Source of the DNA: Botrimarina hoheduenensis | GTDB lineage: Bacteria > Planctomycetota > Planctomycetia > Pirellulales > Lacipirellulaceae | Length of the DNA stretch: 64,000 bases | Assembly (NCBI RefSeq): GCF_007859815.1 | Contig: NZ_SJPH01000005.1 | Coordinates: 40,674 to 104,673, forward strand | Reading direction: 5' to 3' | Shown: in pieces, positions 44,463-52,434 of the stretch | Layout: each line of letters begins with the position of its first letter | How positions within the stretch are numbered: position 1 is the first letter of the stretch | The notes under the pieces: generated by a model | The model's database searches: none | Seen by the model: only the letters and a program-made list of their open reading frames with translations | Told to the model about the DNA's origin: nothing | Translations under genes and position numbers: made by a program

Positions 44463-46031
44463 TTACCTTGAAGCAGGCTCGGCGCTGGGTACACCGGCAG
44501 CGCGCGGAGCCTCGGGCTGCTTGGCGATCGGCACGGTGCGACCGGTCGGCATCTGAGCATCGAGCCCCTTCCGCCACGAGCGGAGGGCAGTCAGCATCTG
44601 CTCGACCCGATTGGCCTCAAGGTGGGCCAGATTGTGCTCCTCACTCGGGTCCGCTTGCAGATCGAACAACTCGAGATCGCTCTCGGCCGGTGTCCCTCCG
44701 TACCATTCGATCAGCTTCCAATCGCCGTCGCGCATCACAGCTCCTGGCCGCCCCCCCTGATTGCCATAGTGGGGGTAGTGCCAGAAAGCGGGGCCACGCG
44801 ACTCCTGCTTACCGTGTAGATTCGCCACAAAGCTTTCGCTGTCGTGGGGGCCGATCTCGGCCGGCGGCAGCTCGGCAAGCTCTTCGATCGTGGTAAAGTA
44901 GTCGGTGCCGGTCACAACGCGATCCGAGGTCGTGCCAGCTTCGACACCGGGTGCCCGAACGATGAGCGGCACGCGGATCCCCCCCTCGTACAGCCAGCCT
45001 TTACCGGCGCGGAGCGGGGCGTTGGTGGTCGGCCAGCCCTCCGCTTCAGAGATGCCACGATCGCCGGTCGAGAGCCCGCCGTTGTCCGACGTGAAGATGA
45101 CGATGGTGTTGTCGCGCAAGCCGTAGCGCTCAAGTGCTTCCATCACAACGCCCACGCCTTGATCCATCGCCTCGACCATGGCGGCATAGACGGGTAAGTC
45201 CTGTCGCACACGCAGCAGGGAGTCGGGTCCCTCACGCATCGGAGAAACGATTCGCGGAAGCCCCGCGGCCTTTTTCTCGTACTTGCGCAACAGATCGGGA
45301 CGTGCCTGCAGTGGCACATGCACCGCATAAAATGCTAGGTGAACAAAGAACGGCTCGCGATGATGGTATTCGATAAACCGGGCGGTCTCGGCCGCAAGGC
45401 GATCGGTTAGGTACTCACCTGCGGGGCCATCGGTAAGGCGCGGGTTGCCGTGCGGAGAGAAGTACCCCTGACCGGTGAAGGGACCGCCCTGGACCCAGCC
45501 CCCCAAATTAAGGTCGAAGCCTTGGTACTCGGGATAGAACGGCTCGCCCCCCAGGTGCCACTTGCCCGCGTGCAGTGTTGCGTAGCCGGCTTCGTGCAGT
45601 CGCTCGGCGAGTGTCAGCTCTTCGAGGGGCAATCGGTCTACGTAGGACGCGGGCAGCAGCGGCGTCTCGCGTGACCACTGGTGCGGATGAGCATCGCCGA
45701 TATGCGCGGTCACCCCCAAACGGGTCGGATTCTTGCCCGTCATGATGGCTGCCCGAGAAGGCGAGCAGACCGGTGCCGAGGCGTAGGCGTCCGTGAAACG
45801 CATTCCCTCGCTGGCGAGCTTGTCGAGCGCTGGGGTCTCGTAGAAGGTGCTGCCGTAGCAACCCAAGTCGGACCAACCAAGATCATCAGCGACGATCAGC
45901 ACGACGTTCCGAGGAGACTCGGCACCAGTGGCAAGCGGGCCGAGCAACAGGCACACGGCAAAGCCCTGCAGCGCGTAGCGGCGGCCCCGAAGCGCGTAGC
46001 GGCGAAAGAGTGCTCCGTGGAGAAAGCTCAC
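44463..46031 (-). CDS. Exported type I sulfatase
   Basis: A 522-aa sulfatase of the alkaline-phosphatase superfamily, hydrolysing sulfate esters outside the cytoplasm. After an export signal (about 21-37) comes NVVLIVADDLGWSDLGCYG with the metal Asp pair (49-50) and the sulfatase signature Cys89-S-P-S-R, AAIMTGKNP, whose Cys is converted to formylglycine by a maturase. KWHLGGEP and FTSDNGG (metal site) follow. GTG 46031 is the start. The signal region carries a tandem near-repeat RRYALRG/RRYALQG. It adjoins the rhamnose genes, suggesting sulfated rhamnose glycans (for example ulvan) as substrate; that is inference. Confidence 0.92.
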   Translation of the reverse strand: MSFLHGALFRRYALRGRRYALQGFAVCLLLGPLATGAESPRNVVLIVADDLGWSDLGCYGSTFYETPALDKLASEGMRFTDAYASAPVCSPSRAAIMTGKNPTRLGVTAHIGDAHPHQWSRETPLLPASYVDRLPLEELTLAERLHEAGYATLHAGKWHLGGEPFYPEYQGFDLNLGGWVQGGPFTGQGYFSPHGNPRLTDGPAGEYLTDRLAAETARFIEYHHREPFFVHLAFYAVHVPLQARPDLLRKYEKKAAGLPRIVSPMREGPDSLLRVRQDLPVYAAMVEAMDQGVGVVMEALERYGLRDNTIVIFTSDNGGLSTGDRGISEAEGWPTTNAPLRAGKGWLYEGGIRVPLIVRAPGVEAGTTSDRVVTGTDYFTTIEELAELPPAEIGPHDSESFVANLHGKQESRGPAFWHYPHYGNQGGRPGAVMRDGDWKLIEWYGGTPAESDLELFDLQADPSEEHNLAHLEANRVEQMLTALRSWRKGLDAQMPTGRTVPIAKQPEAPRAAGVPSAEPASR

Positions 46032-46122
46032 GGTTGGGGATTCCTGGCTGATGTTGTTTGGAAGGAATCGGGTATTCCACGCCCCGCCAAGCGAGGACAG
46101 CTTCTACGATGCGGCTCATAAC

Positions 46123-46154
46123 CGCCGCGTGGGAGCGTTTTCCCACGCGGCGGC
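46123..46154 (-). terminator. Hairpin after PEP-CTERM gene, possible terminator
   Basis: A 13-bp perfect stem (CCGCCGCGTGGGA, 46123-46135; TCCCACGCGGCGG, 46142-46154) with a six-base loop, 50 bp past the minus-strand gene 46204-47046. Only a short T-poor tail (TTATGAG) follows on the minus strand, so it may be a weak terminator or an RNA stabiliser. Confidence 0.6.
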
Positions 46155-46203
46155 CGAACCATCGGTATTCAACCCCTTGCCGGCTAGCGACAAGAAGCCG
46201 CGA

Positions 46204-47046
46204 TCAGCGGACGCGACGACGCAGGGTCGCCACTCCCGCAAAAGCGAGGGCCAGCACAGCGCTGGTGGGCTCGGGGATGGTCGCCGTGACCACAAGATTA
46301 TCGATGCGTGTGCCGGTCTGGTTGCTGTAGATCGACAGGTAACCGCTCGACAAACCATCAAAGACAAACGCCTGCGAGGCGGTCATCGCGCCGATCTGAA
46401 CGGTCAGCGTGCCCGGCGCGCCGGCTCCGTAACCGCTCGGAGCGTCGACCGTCAGAATGACCGACTGGGTCGATTCGCGGTTGGCGTAGAAGGCGTCAAT
46501 CGTCTGGGAAACCGCCGCCAAATCGTCACGCAGTTCGAGCGTTCCGTTGGTCGGGTGGGCGTTGGTCTGACGGAACAGGGCCGAAGTGTCGGCACCATTG
46601 GCAGCCGTGGTGAACAGGAACGAGTTACCGTTGAAGCCCGGGGTGGTAGCGATCTGATTCGTGTCGTCGAGCCCCAGTGCAACCGCCACAAACCCGTTAC
46701 CCGTGGTGCGGGTGAAGTCAAACGTTGCCGTGAAGCCGATGGGCGCGAGGGCCGCAAAGTCGGTGTTGATCTGGACAGCACCGTTCTTGATGACGCCCTC
46801 GGCACCGTTGACCGTGTTCTGAGCGCCACCGCCGCGGCTGGTGTCCATGGAATAGGTCTGCACGGCGGAGCCGCCCAGTGCGTTGTCGTTGTCGCCCCAG
46901 CTCGAGAAGTTCATCGTGTTGGACGGATCGGTGTCAAAACCTTCCGTCCGAGCGAACGAGTCCGAAAACACAACGGTCGCATCGGCGGGCAAGCCAACCG
47001 CCAGGGCGGCAAGGAGCGTAAGCGAAGCACAAAGTAGTCGGATCAT
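46204..47046 (-). CDS. PEP-CTERM exported protein (paralogue A)
   Basis: A 280-aa exported protein: signal peptide 1-23, beta-sandwich-like body, and a PEP-CTERM tail (IPEPTSAVLALAFAGVATLRRRVR). Near the N-terminus it shares SDSF, WGxNDNALGG and QTY with the next gene upstream on the strand (47203-48354), so the two are paralogues. ATG 47046 is preceded by GGAG at a good distance. The fold may be LamG-like; no enzymatic motif was found. Confidence 0.85.
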   Translation of the reverse strand: MIRLLCASLTLLAALAVGLPADATVVFSDSFARTEGFDTDPSNTMNFSSWGDNDNALGGSAVQTYSMDTSRGGGAQNTVNGAEGVIKNGAVQINTDFAALAPIGFTATFDFTRTTGNGFVAVALGLDDTNQIATTPGFNGNSFLFTTAANGADTSALFRQTNAHPTNGTLELRDDLAAVSQTIDAFYANRESTQSVILTVDAPSGYGAGAPGTLTVQIGAMTASQAFVFDGLSSGYLSIYSNQTGTRIDNLVVTATIPEPTSAVLALAFAGVATLRRRVR

Positions 47047-47202
47047 TAGTCAATACTCCAGGTGAAAAGAGACGGTGCTGAGTGAAAGTGAAGCGGTAGG
47101 ATGACGGGCCTCTTCGTCTTCCCGTTGAGATTTTTGTTGACGATCAAACCGAGCTGGCCGGAGGCGCGGAACGCGCCGCCGGCAAGCGCTTGGTTGACCG
47201 AG

Positions 47203-48354
47203 TCAGCGACGCCGGCGCGCGCAGGTCGCCAGACCGAGCAGCGAGAGCATCAGGGCGCTGGGCTCGGGCACAGCGACGCCGACACCGAAGCCCCAGTTGC
47301 CCAAGAGGGCATTGAGCTCACCGTTATCGACCGGCGTAACGAAGCCGTTAACCCAAGCGGCGGGAACGCTCGGCGAGCCCCAGTTGCCCAAGAGCAGGTT
47401 CAGGTCGCCGTTATCAACCTTGCCGTCGCCGTTGAAGTCGCCGGGGTTGTTGGTCTGAACTGTATTCAGCGTTGAGATAACGAGGTTATCGATGCGAACT
47501 TCCTGATCCGGATCTTGGCAATCGGGTCCGCAACCCTGGTCCTTGTTCGAGGAGAACCCGATGTAGGCTTCTCCGTCGTTGTCCCAAGTGAAAGCGTAAT
47601 CGGTTAGAACGTGGCGGGTGACCGGAGATCCCAGAACGCTGGAGGTGACATAGATATTCGCCAGGGCTGACGTACCACCGACTGCAAATCCGGTGGTGGC
47701 AATATCAATCCGGAAGCTCTGCTCTTCGTTCGGATCGGTCCCTTGGCCCCAGTCGCCGCTGAACGAGGGCACAAACGCATTGGGGTCGTCGCCCGGACGA
47801 AAAATTTCGAGAATTGTCGGAACCCCTCCGCCGTTGATACCGCCAAAGAGGACCCCGAAATCTACGGTATCTTCGACCATCAAGAAGACGCTGTTGTTGT
47901 CCCCGACATCGGTCGATTCTGCGCTCGTTTGACCCACTGAGAGTGACATCCAGCCGGCGGAAAGATCTGCGATCGTCGCGTCGAACTCGATGCGGATGCC
48001 ACCGCCTGCCGTGGTTCTAGAGTCGGCAGCAAAGTCGTGTTGAATCTCGGCCCAGCCGGCACGGAAGCGCGCCAGGTCGCCATCCACATATTGATGGCGA
48101 TTGCCGGCACGAATATCAGGACCGATTTCGTAGGTCTGCGAAATGTTGCCGCCCAGGGCGTTATCGTTAGCTCCCCATGAAGTAGAAGCGAGCGGGTTGG
48201 GAACGCCTTCGTTCTGACCGTTCTCGTCAGGTGTGCCGGCAACTCGACTGAACGAGTCGCTAAAGAGCACGGTTTGTGCGATTGCCGAGCCGTTAGCGAG
48301 CAGCAAGCCGATGGCTGCGACTCCGATTGCTAGGGAATGCTTGAGGTACATCAT
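47203..48354 (-). CDS. PEP-CTERM exported protein with dockerin-like repeats (paralogue B)
   Basis: A 383-aa exported protein: signal peptide 1-26 (ending SAIAQ), a body sharing WGANDNALGG and QTYEIG with paralogue A, two dockerin-like calcium motifs (DFNGDGKVDNGDLNLLL and DNGELNALLGNWG, about 308-355) and a PEP-CTERM tail VPEPSALMLSLLGLATCARRRR. A segment QGCGPDCQDPDQ introduces a Cys pair. ATG 48354 (a second ATG follows directly) has AGGAA at a normal distance. Exported and probably surface-sorted; ligand unknown. Confidence 0.87.
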   Translation of the reverse strand: MMYLKHSLAIGVAAIGLLLANGSAIAQTVLFSDSFSRVAGTPDENGQNEGVPNPLASTSWGANDNALGGNISQTYEIGPDIRAGNRHQYVDGDLARFRAGWAEIQHDFAADSRTTAGGGIRIEFDATIADLSAGWMSLSVGQTSAESTDVGDNNSVFLMVEDTVDFGVLFGGINGGGVPTILEIFRPGDDPNAFVPSFSGDWGQGTDPNEEQSFRIDIATTGFAVGGTSALANIYVTSSVLGSPVTRHVLTDYAFTWDNDGEAYIGFSSNKDQGCGPDCQDPDQEVRIDNLVISTLNTVQTNNPGDFNGDGKVDNGDLNLLLGNWGSPSVPAAWVNGFVTPVDNGELNALLGNWGFGVGVAVPEPSALMLSLLGLATCARRRR

Positions 48355-48470
48355 AGGGGGTTCCTGAAGGCAGATGAGGTGGTGTCGAGTGGGGGGGTTA
48401 TCTCATGTCTTGGTGGCGGGGCGGAACCATCGGCGGGGTGGCTTCGCCTCAGTCGTTTGCGCTGTCTCGT

Positions 48471-49484
48471 TTAAGGAAAATCTCCGCTAAGTTCTTCGCC
48501 ATTGCGAGTCGCAGCACCCAGCCAAACTAACTCGTCGATGTCATCGGAAATAAAGTGAACGGAGGAATCACAAAGTAAAACGTTGACTCCCCCCGAGTGA
48601 CGGCTCCGGCTAGTAAGCGTTCCATTGAGCTCGGCAGCGTTGCTGCAGGGCATCTTCAGCTCGGGCAGATTGACGCACCTGGCCGACTTATCACTCGTCT
48701 TGTCCTGGTCGTTGGGTTTCTTCGCGGTCATCAGTTGGTAAGTACCGCTGACTTCGCCGTTCCAGATGCGAGCCCGACGATCCACGCGAATCGGATCGTC
48801 CGAGGGCGATTGCTGCATTTCCATCATGGCCAGCGTTTTGGACGTCCCGTCGGTGATCTGTCCAATCCGGGCACCGAAATTCCGATCGAAGGGCGCGCGG
48901 TTGCGGTCCTTCTCATTGCTTAAGGCACCCGGTGCCCCAGTTAGACGGATGTCGTCAAATTGGTCAGCGTAGTTAACCGTACCCCAGTTCAATCCATAGT
49001 TCCCCTTCGCATCATCGAAGAGAACAGAGCCTACAGAGCCCGCGGCGGTAGAAATCATTTTTTGCGGCTCGTCGCTTGGACACTGCCAAATTCCTATCGG
49101 TGAACCCAACTGATCGAGAAGCGCGAGATCCTGGGCATTCCAAGTTTTCTTCAGATCATAGAGCTCGAAACGAACGCCCTCTTCGATGTACGGCATCAAG
49201 AAAATCAGAAAGGGATGGTAAATGTCATCCGAGCCGACGCTGGGCGTTTTGTTGTCGTCGATAGAAATACCTGGCGGAAAACTCTTCCGTACGTCGTGAT
49301 AGTTCATGGTTGCGATCCCTAGCTGCCGCAAATTATTGCGACAGCTGTTTCGCCGGGCCGCCTCGCGCGCGGCTTGCACCGCGGGTAGCAATAGCGCGAC
49401 AAGTATCCCGATGATCGCGATGACAACGAGCAACTCCACGAGCGTAAAGCCGGGGCGTTCTCTTCTCTCGAACCGTCTGTCCAT
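48471..49484 (-). CDS. DUF1559 prepilin-like protein
   Basis: A 337-aa protein with the type IV pilin-like N-terminal signal GFTLVELLVVIAIIGILVAL followed by LLPAVQAAREAARR, the hallmark of planctomycete DUF1559 proteins, present in tens to hundreds of copies per genome. The C-terminal half has the DUF1559 motifs GQITDGTSKTLAMMEM and SRHSGGVNVLLCDSSVHFISD. ATG 49484 precedes a short basic leader. Processed by prepilin peptidase and probably assembled outside the cytoplasm; the role of the family is not known. Confidence 0.95.
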   Translation of the reverse strand: MDRRFERRERPGFTLVELLVVIAIIGILVALLLPAVQAAREAARRNSCRNNLRQLGIATMNYHDVRKSFPPGISIDDNKTPSVGSDDIYHPFLIFLMPYIEEGVRFELYDLKKTWNAQDLALLDQLGSPIGIWQCPSDEPQKMISTAAGSVGSVLFDDAKGNYGLNWGTVNYADQFDDIRLTGAPGALSNEKDRNRAPFDRNFGARIGQITDGTSKTLAMMEMQQSPSDDPIRVDRRARIWNGEVSGTYQLMTAKKPNDQDKTSDKSARCVNLPELKMPCSNAAELNGTLTSRSRHSGGVNVLLCDSSVHFISDDIDELVWLGAATRNGEELSGDFP

Positions 49485-50244
49485 GGATCGCTGTTTGTTG
49501 GAGAAGGCTGCTAATAACACTGTCGCTTTCTGGCTTGCTTCGGGCGATGATCGGCTGGGTGTCGGTACGCTTCGATCGCCTGATTAGCCGGAATTTGACC
49601 GCCCCTCAGGCGGCCCTATTTGTCTACGTGAACCGATGTTCCGATCAGCCACACCATCCTGCTCGCTTAGCTGTTGCTGCCTGCTCACGTAGCTGTTGCG
49701 GGCTCCGGCCCTCTTGGCAGAACGCTTTGCGCCGGATAGCTCGAATAGCGATCGTGCAAACAACTCAATCTGCCCCGATGAGACCCTCAAGGAGCCCCGT
49801 GCCGAGGGGGGTCTACCTGCGGGCCGGGCTCGCGAGCGAAAAGCGGTCGGCTGCCCCTCGCATGCCACGGTGTGGCACACTGACGGGAAGCCTTGGAGAA
49901 ACTCCTCGCCGCCCCGCCTTCTTACGCGACAACTCGATTTTTCTCCCTTTTCCGCTGTCAGCCACCCCTTTTTTCCGACGTTGCAAGCCGAGATTGCCCT
50001 GGCTCGATCGGGCCGGCAAGGATTGCGATCGATTCGCTTGACAAAAGCCGCGTAAGATTGCCTCCCCCCGCGGAGTTAGTAATCAATCGCGCTACCGCTC
50101 TGTGCGTCGCTGCAGTAATGGCTTGCAGCCAAGGGCTCTGGCTGGCAGACCAATTCCTTGGGCTGGCAGACAGACACGGGCTGACTGACACGGGCTGACA
50201 GACAGAGCGGTGTTCCCTTTTCCTTCGGTGTTTTACGGGTCGGC
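49485..50244. other. 760-bp divergent intergenic region
   Basis: The largest gene-poor gap. Open frames inside it (for example a 168-codon frame at 49535-50041) lack start signals and any recognisable protein pattern. Noted features are a small hairpin CCGCC-CCTCA-GGCGG (49600-49614), a lone TTGACA (50038-50043) with no matching -10 box, and the imperfect tandem repeats at 50140-50205. It must hold the promoters for DUF1559 and for the sigma factor. Confidence 0.5.
50140..50205. repeat. Four imperfect tandem GGGCTGrCwGAC units before the ECF gene
   Basis: Units GGCTGGCAGACC (50140), GGGCTGGCAGACAG (50160), GGGCTGACTGACAC (50178) and GGGCTGACAGACAG (50192), spaced 20, 18 and 14 bp. The last ends 39 bp before the sigma factor start. 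Copies are imperfect; a regulatory role is possible, as is simple repeat expansion. Confidence 0.55.
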
Positions 50245-50892
50245 ATGGCGGGCGGCACGCACGACCCTGGCGACGTGGAGGAACGCGGAGCAGAACGCGA
50301 GGACAGCGTTACGGATTCAAGCTACCCCGAGGAGTCGAGTTCCTCCGAGCGCGAGGCCGGCAAGCCGCTGCCAATCGATCAGCACGACCAATTCGTCATG
50401 CTCGTCATCGATTCTCAGCAACGCTTGTTCGCCTATACGCTTTCGCTGGTCCTCGACCGAGAGCGTGCCCGTGACATTGTTCAACAAACGAATCTTGTGC
50501 TGCTGGAGAAAGAAGCGGATTTCCGCCACGGAACCGACTTCTTCGCTTGGGCCGCACGTGTTGCCTACTACGAGGTGCTTGCCGACCGCCGACGCCGCTA
50601 TCGGGATCGCCACCTTTTTAGCGACGACTTGCTCGCGATGATCGCCGAGGAGTCGTCCAAAATAGCGGGTGCCCTGGAAGACCGAGCCGAAGCACTCCAA
50701 CTCTGCCTGCGAAAGCTGAGCGGCGAACACCGCGACCTACTACTGCAGCGTTACCGCCCCGGTGGTAGCGTTGCCGCGATTGCCGAGTCCATGGGGAAGA
50801 CCCCCGGCGCGATCTCAGCAGTCCTCCATCGGCTTCGTGCCGGACTGGTGGACTGCGTGGAGCGTCGCTTACGAGAACTCTCGCGACCATGA
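50245..50892 (+). CDS. ECF RNA polymerase sigma factor (Rhodopirellula/Verrucomicrobium family)
   Basis: A 215-aa extracytoplasmic-function sigma factor of the type paired with FecR proteins in planctomycetes. After an acidic, Ser/Glu-rich extension (1-45), region 2 reads QQRLFAYTLSLVLDRERARDIVQQTNLVLLEKEADF and region 4 ALQLCLRKLSGEHRDLLLQRY with VAAIAESMGKTPGAISAVLHRLR. ATG 50245. Its stop overlaps the FecR gene by four bases, the usual layout. Confidence 0.92.
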   Translation: MAGGTHDPGDVEERGAEREDSVTDSSYPEESSSSEREAGKPLPIDQHDQFVMLVIDSQQRLFAYTLSLVLDRERARDIVQQTNLVLLEKEADFRHGTDFFAWAARVAYYEVLADRRRRYRDRHLFSDDLLAMIAEESSKIAGALEDRAEALQLCLRKLSGEHRDLLLQRYRPGGSVAAIAESMGKTPGAISAVLHRLRAGLVDCVERRLRELSRP

Positions 50893-52334
50893 CCAAGCCT
50901 GTGCCCACTGACTCTGGCGACTCGTTGAAGCGTGGAGCCGAAGAACCCGCGACCGCGCTACCGACATCGGGGCCTGCCAGCGGCGAACTCGCCGCCCGCG
51001 CTCGGCTGCGCCAGCTGCTGTCGATCGCCATCGACCAGGGCTTGGAAGACCAAGCCGGCGACGAGATCAGCACACTTCTGGAGAAGCACCCCGCGCTCAT
51101 CGCGGATTACGCAGCGTACTTGGCTACCGAATCGCTCATCGAGAGCTCGTGCGGTCTGACGATCCTCGACGACTCGGGCGAAACGATCGCTACCGCCGAT
51201 ACGCGGCACAGCCTCGCCATCGCAACAACCTCATCACCGAATAGCTCCCGAGTTTCGACGCGGCGGCATCCTTTGGGTATCTCGCTGTGGGGGCGTCTCG
51301 CCCAAGAAAGTATGGCCCACGCGGGCTGGCTTGTTGCGGCGTCGCTGCTGATTGCGTTTGGAGGGGCTTTGGCATGGTGGACCACGCCCCCGATCGCGAC
51401 GCTCGTCGCGGCTCGTGACGCTCAATTTCTTGGCAATGCCAACCCCACCCCCGGTCAGACGCTGGGCGAAGACTGGATCGATCTGGAAAGCGGCTCAATC
51501 CGTCTCGCGATGCGCGGCGGGGTGATGGCTTCGATTGACGGCCCCGCACGCTTCCGCCCCAATGGCAACAACTCCGCTGACCTCGACTACGGTGCGGTCA
51601 GCGTCCACATTCCCCCCGCCGGGCACGGCTTTGAACTGATCGGTAAAAATGCCCGTATCATCGACCTGGGCACGGGGTTCCGCGTGGTTTCTGCCGCGAA
51701 TGGCGTCATGTCGGTCCACGTGACCGAGGGATTCGTCAACCTGGTCGCCGCCGCGAGCAAACCGGTGCAACTGCATGCCGGCGAGCTGATGGGCGTCGAT
51801 GCCGACGGGGTCGCTTCCGATAGGGTTCTCCGCCCCAAGACCGCGGGTCGCTTCCGCTTCATCGACGAGCATCCCGAGTCGCTCGGCATCGATCATTTCG
51901 CGCGCGATAACTCGGCTGCGGTCTTCCTTGAAGCGCACGAGGTGCGATTGCCTTACGACCTGCGTTTAGACCTGTCGAGCGTTGGCGCGCATTCGACGCA
52001 TAGCGGCGAGGGATCCGTGGCGGCTGAGGGAACGATCGTTCACAGCTACCTGATCCACTCGGCACCCACCTCAGAACGGCACGAAGTGCGCGGTTCGGTT
52101 CGTTTTCCCGGCAAGATTATTGGCGTGCTGTGCGAGAGCGATCGTTTGAACGCCACGAACGACGTGCTCGGCGCGAAGTGGACGCTCGGCTGTCAGCACC
52201 CCGAGCGCGGCTCAGAGAGCCATCCCGATCCGAACTTCGATCGGATCACGATTAGTCCCGACCGGCATGAGATTTCCGCTTTTTTCCGCACCATGTCGAT
52301 CGATCAGCTGCGGGTACTGGTAACAGCCGACTAG
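50889..52334 (+). CDS. FecR-domain membrane regulator with PEP-type C-terminal domain
   Basis: A 481-aa membrane protein. The N-terminal part (1-130) resembles an anti-sigma segment, with residues 35-95 helical. One helix (about 143-163, AGWLVAASLLIAFGGALAWW) spans the membrane. A FecR domain (about 170-300) shows GSIRLAMRGGVMASIDGPARF, LIGKNARIIDLGTGFRV and VHVTEGFVNLV. The C-terminal 150 residues (VRGSVRFPGKIIGVLCESDRL, DVLGAKWTL, ISAFFRTMSIDQLRVLV) resemble a domain otherwise seen in exported PEP-CTERM proteins of planctomycetes. It should sense a surface signal and release the upstream sigma factor. ATG 50889 overlaps that gene by four bases. Confidence 0.88.
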   Translation: MTKPVPTDSGDSLKRGAEEPATALPTSGPASGELAARARLRQLLSIAIDQGLEDQAGDEISTLLEKHPALIADYAAYLATESLIESSCGLTILDDSGETIATADTRHSLAIATTSSPNSSRVSTRRHPLGISLWGRLAQESMAHAGWLVAASLLIAFGGALAWWTTPPIATLVAARDAQFLGNANPTPGQTLGEDWIDLESGSIRLAMRGGVMASIDGPARFRPNGNNSADLDYGAVSVHIPPAGHGFELIGKNARIIDLGTGFRVVSAANGVMSVHVTEGFVNLVAAASKPVQLHAGELMGVDADGVASDRVLRPKTAGRFRFIDEHPESLGIDHFARDNSAAVFLEAHEVRLPYDLRLDLSSVGAHSTHSGEGSVAAEGTIVHSYLIHSAPTSERHEVRGSVRFPGKIIGVLCESDRLNATNDVLGAKWTLGCQHPERGSESHPDPNFDRITISPDRHEISAFFRTMSIDQLRVLVTAD

Positions 52335-52434
52335 AGTGCTGTTTAGCTAGCCGTCGCGTCTTTTTCGCGGCAAAGGTCGGTGATTCTTAAAGCCGCTGAC
52401 GCGACACGCCCCGTGCGACACGCACAAATCGACG

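Noticed and set aside
46051..47037. A 328-codon frame antisense to the PEP-CTERM paralogue
   Set aside because: Composition is Arg/Gly/Val-rich without motifs; the sense gene has a ribosome-binding site, signal peptide and sorting tail.
49535..50041. A 168-codon frame in the long intergenic gap
   Set aside because: No start signal, no family resemblance, and codon composition unlike the neighbours.
50038..50062. TTGACA as a sigma-70 type promoter for the ECF gene
   Set aside because: No reasonable -10 element 16-18 bp downstream; the single hexamer is not enough.
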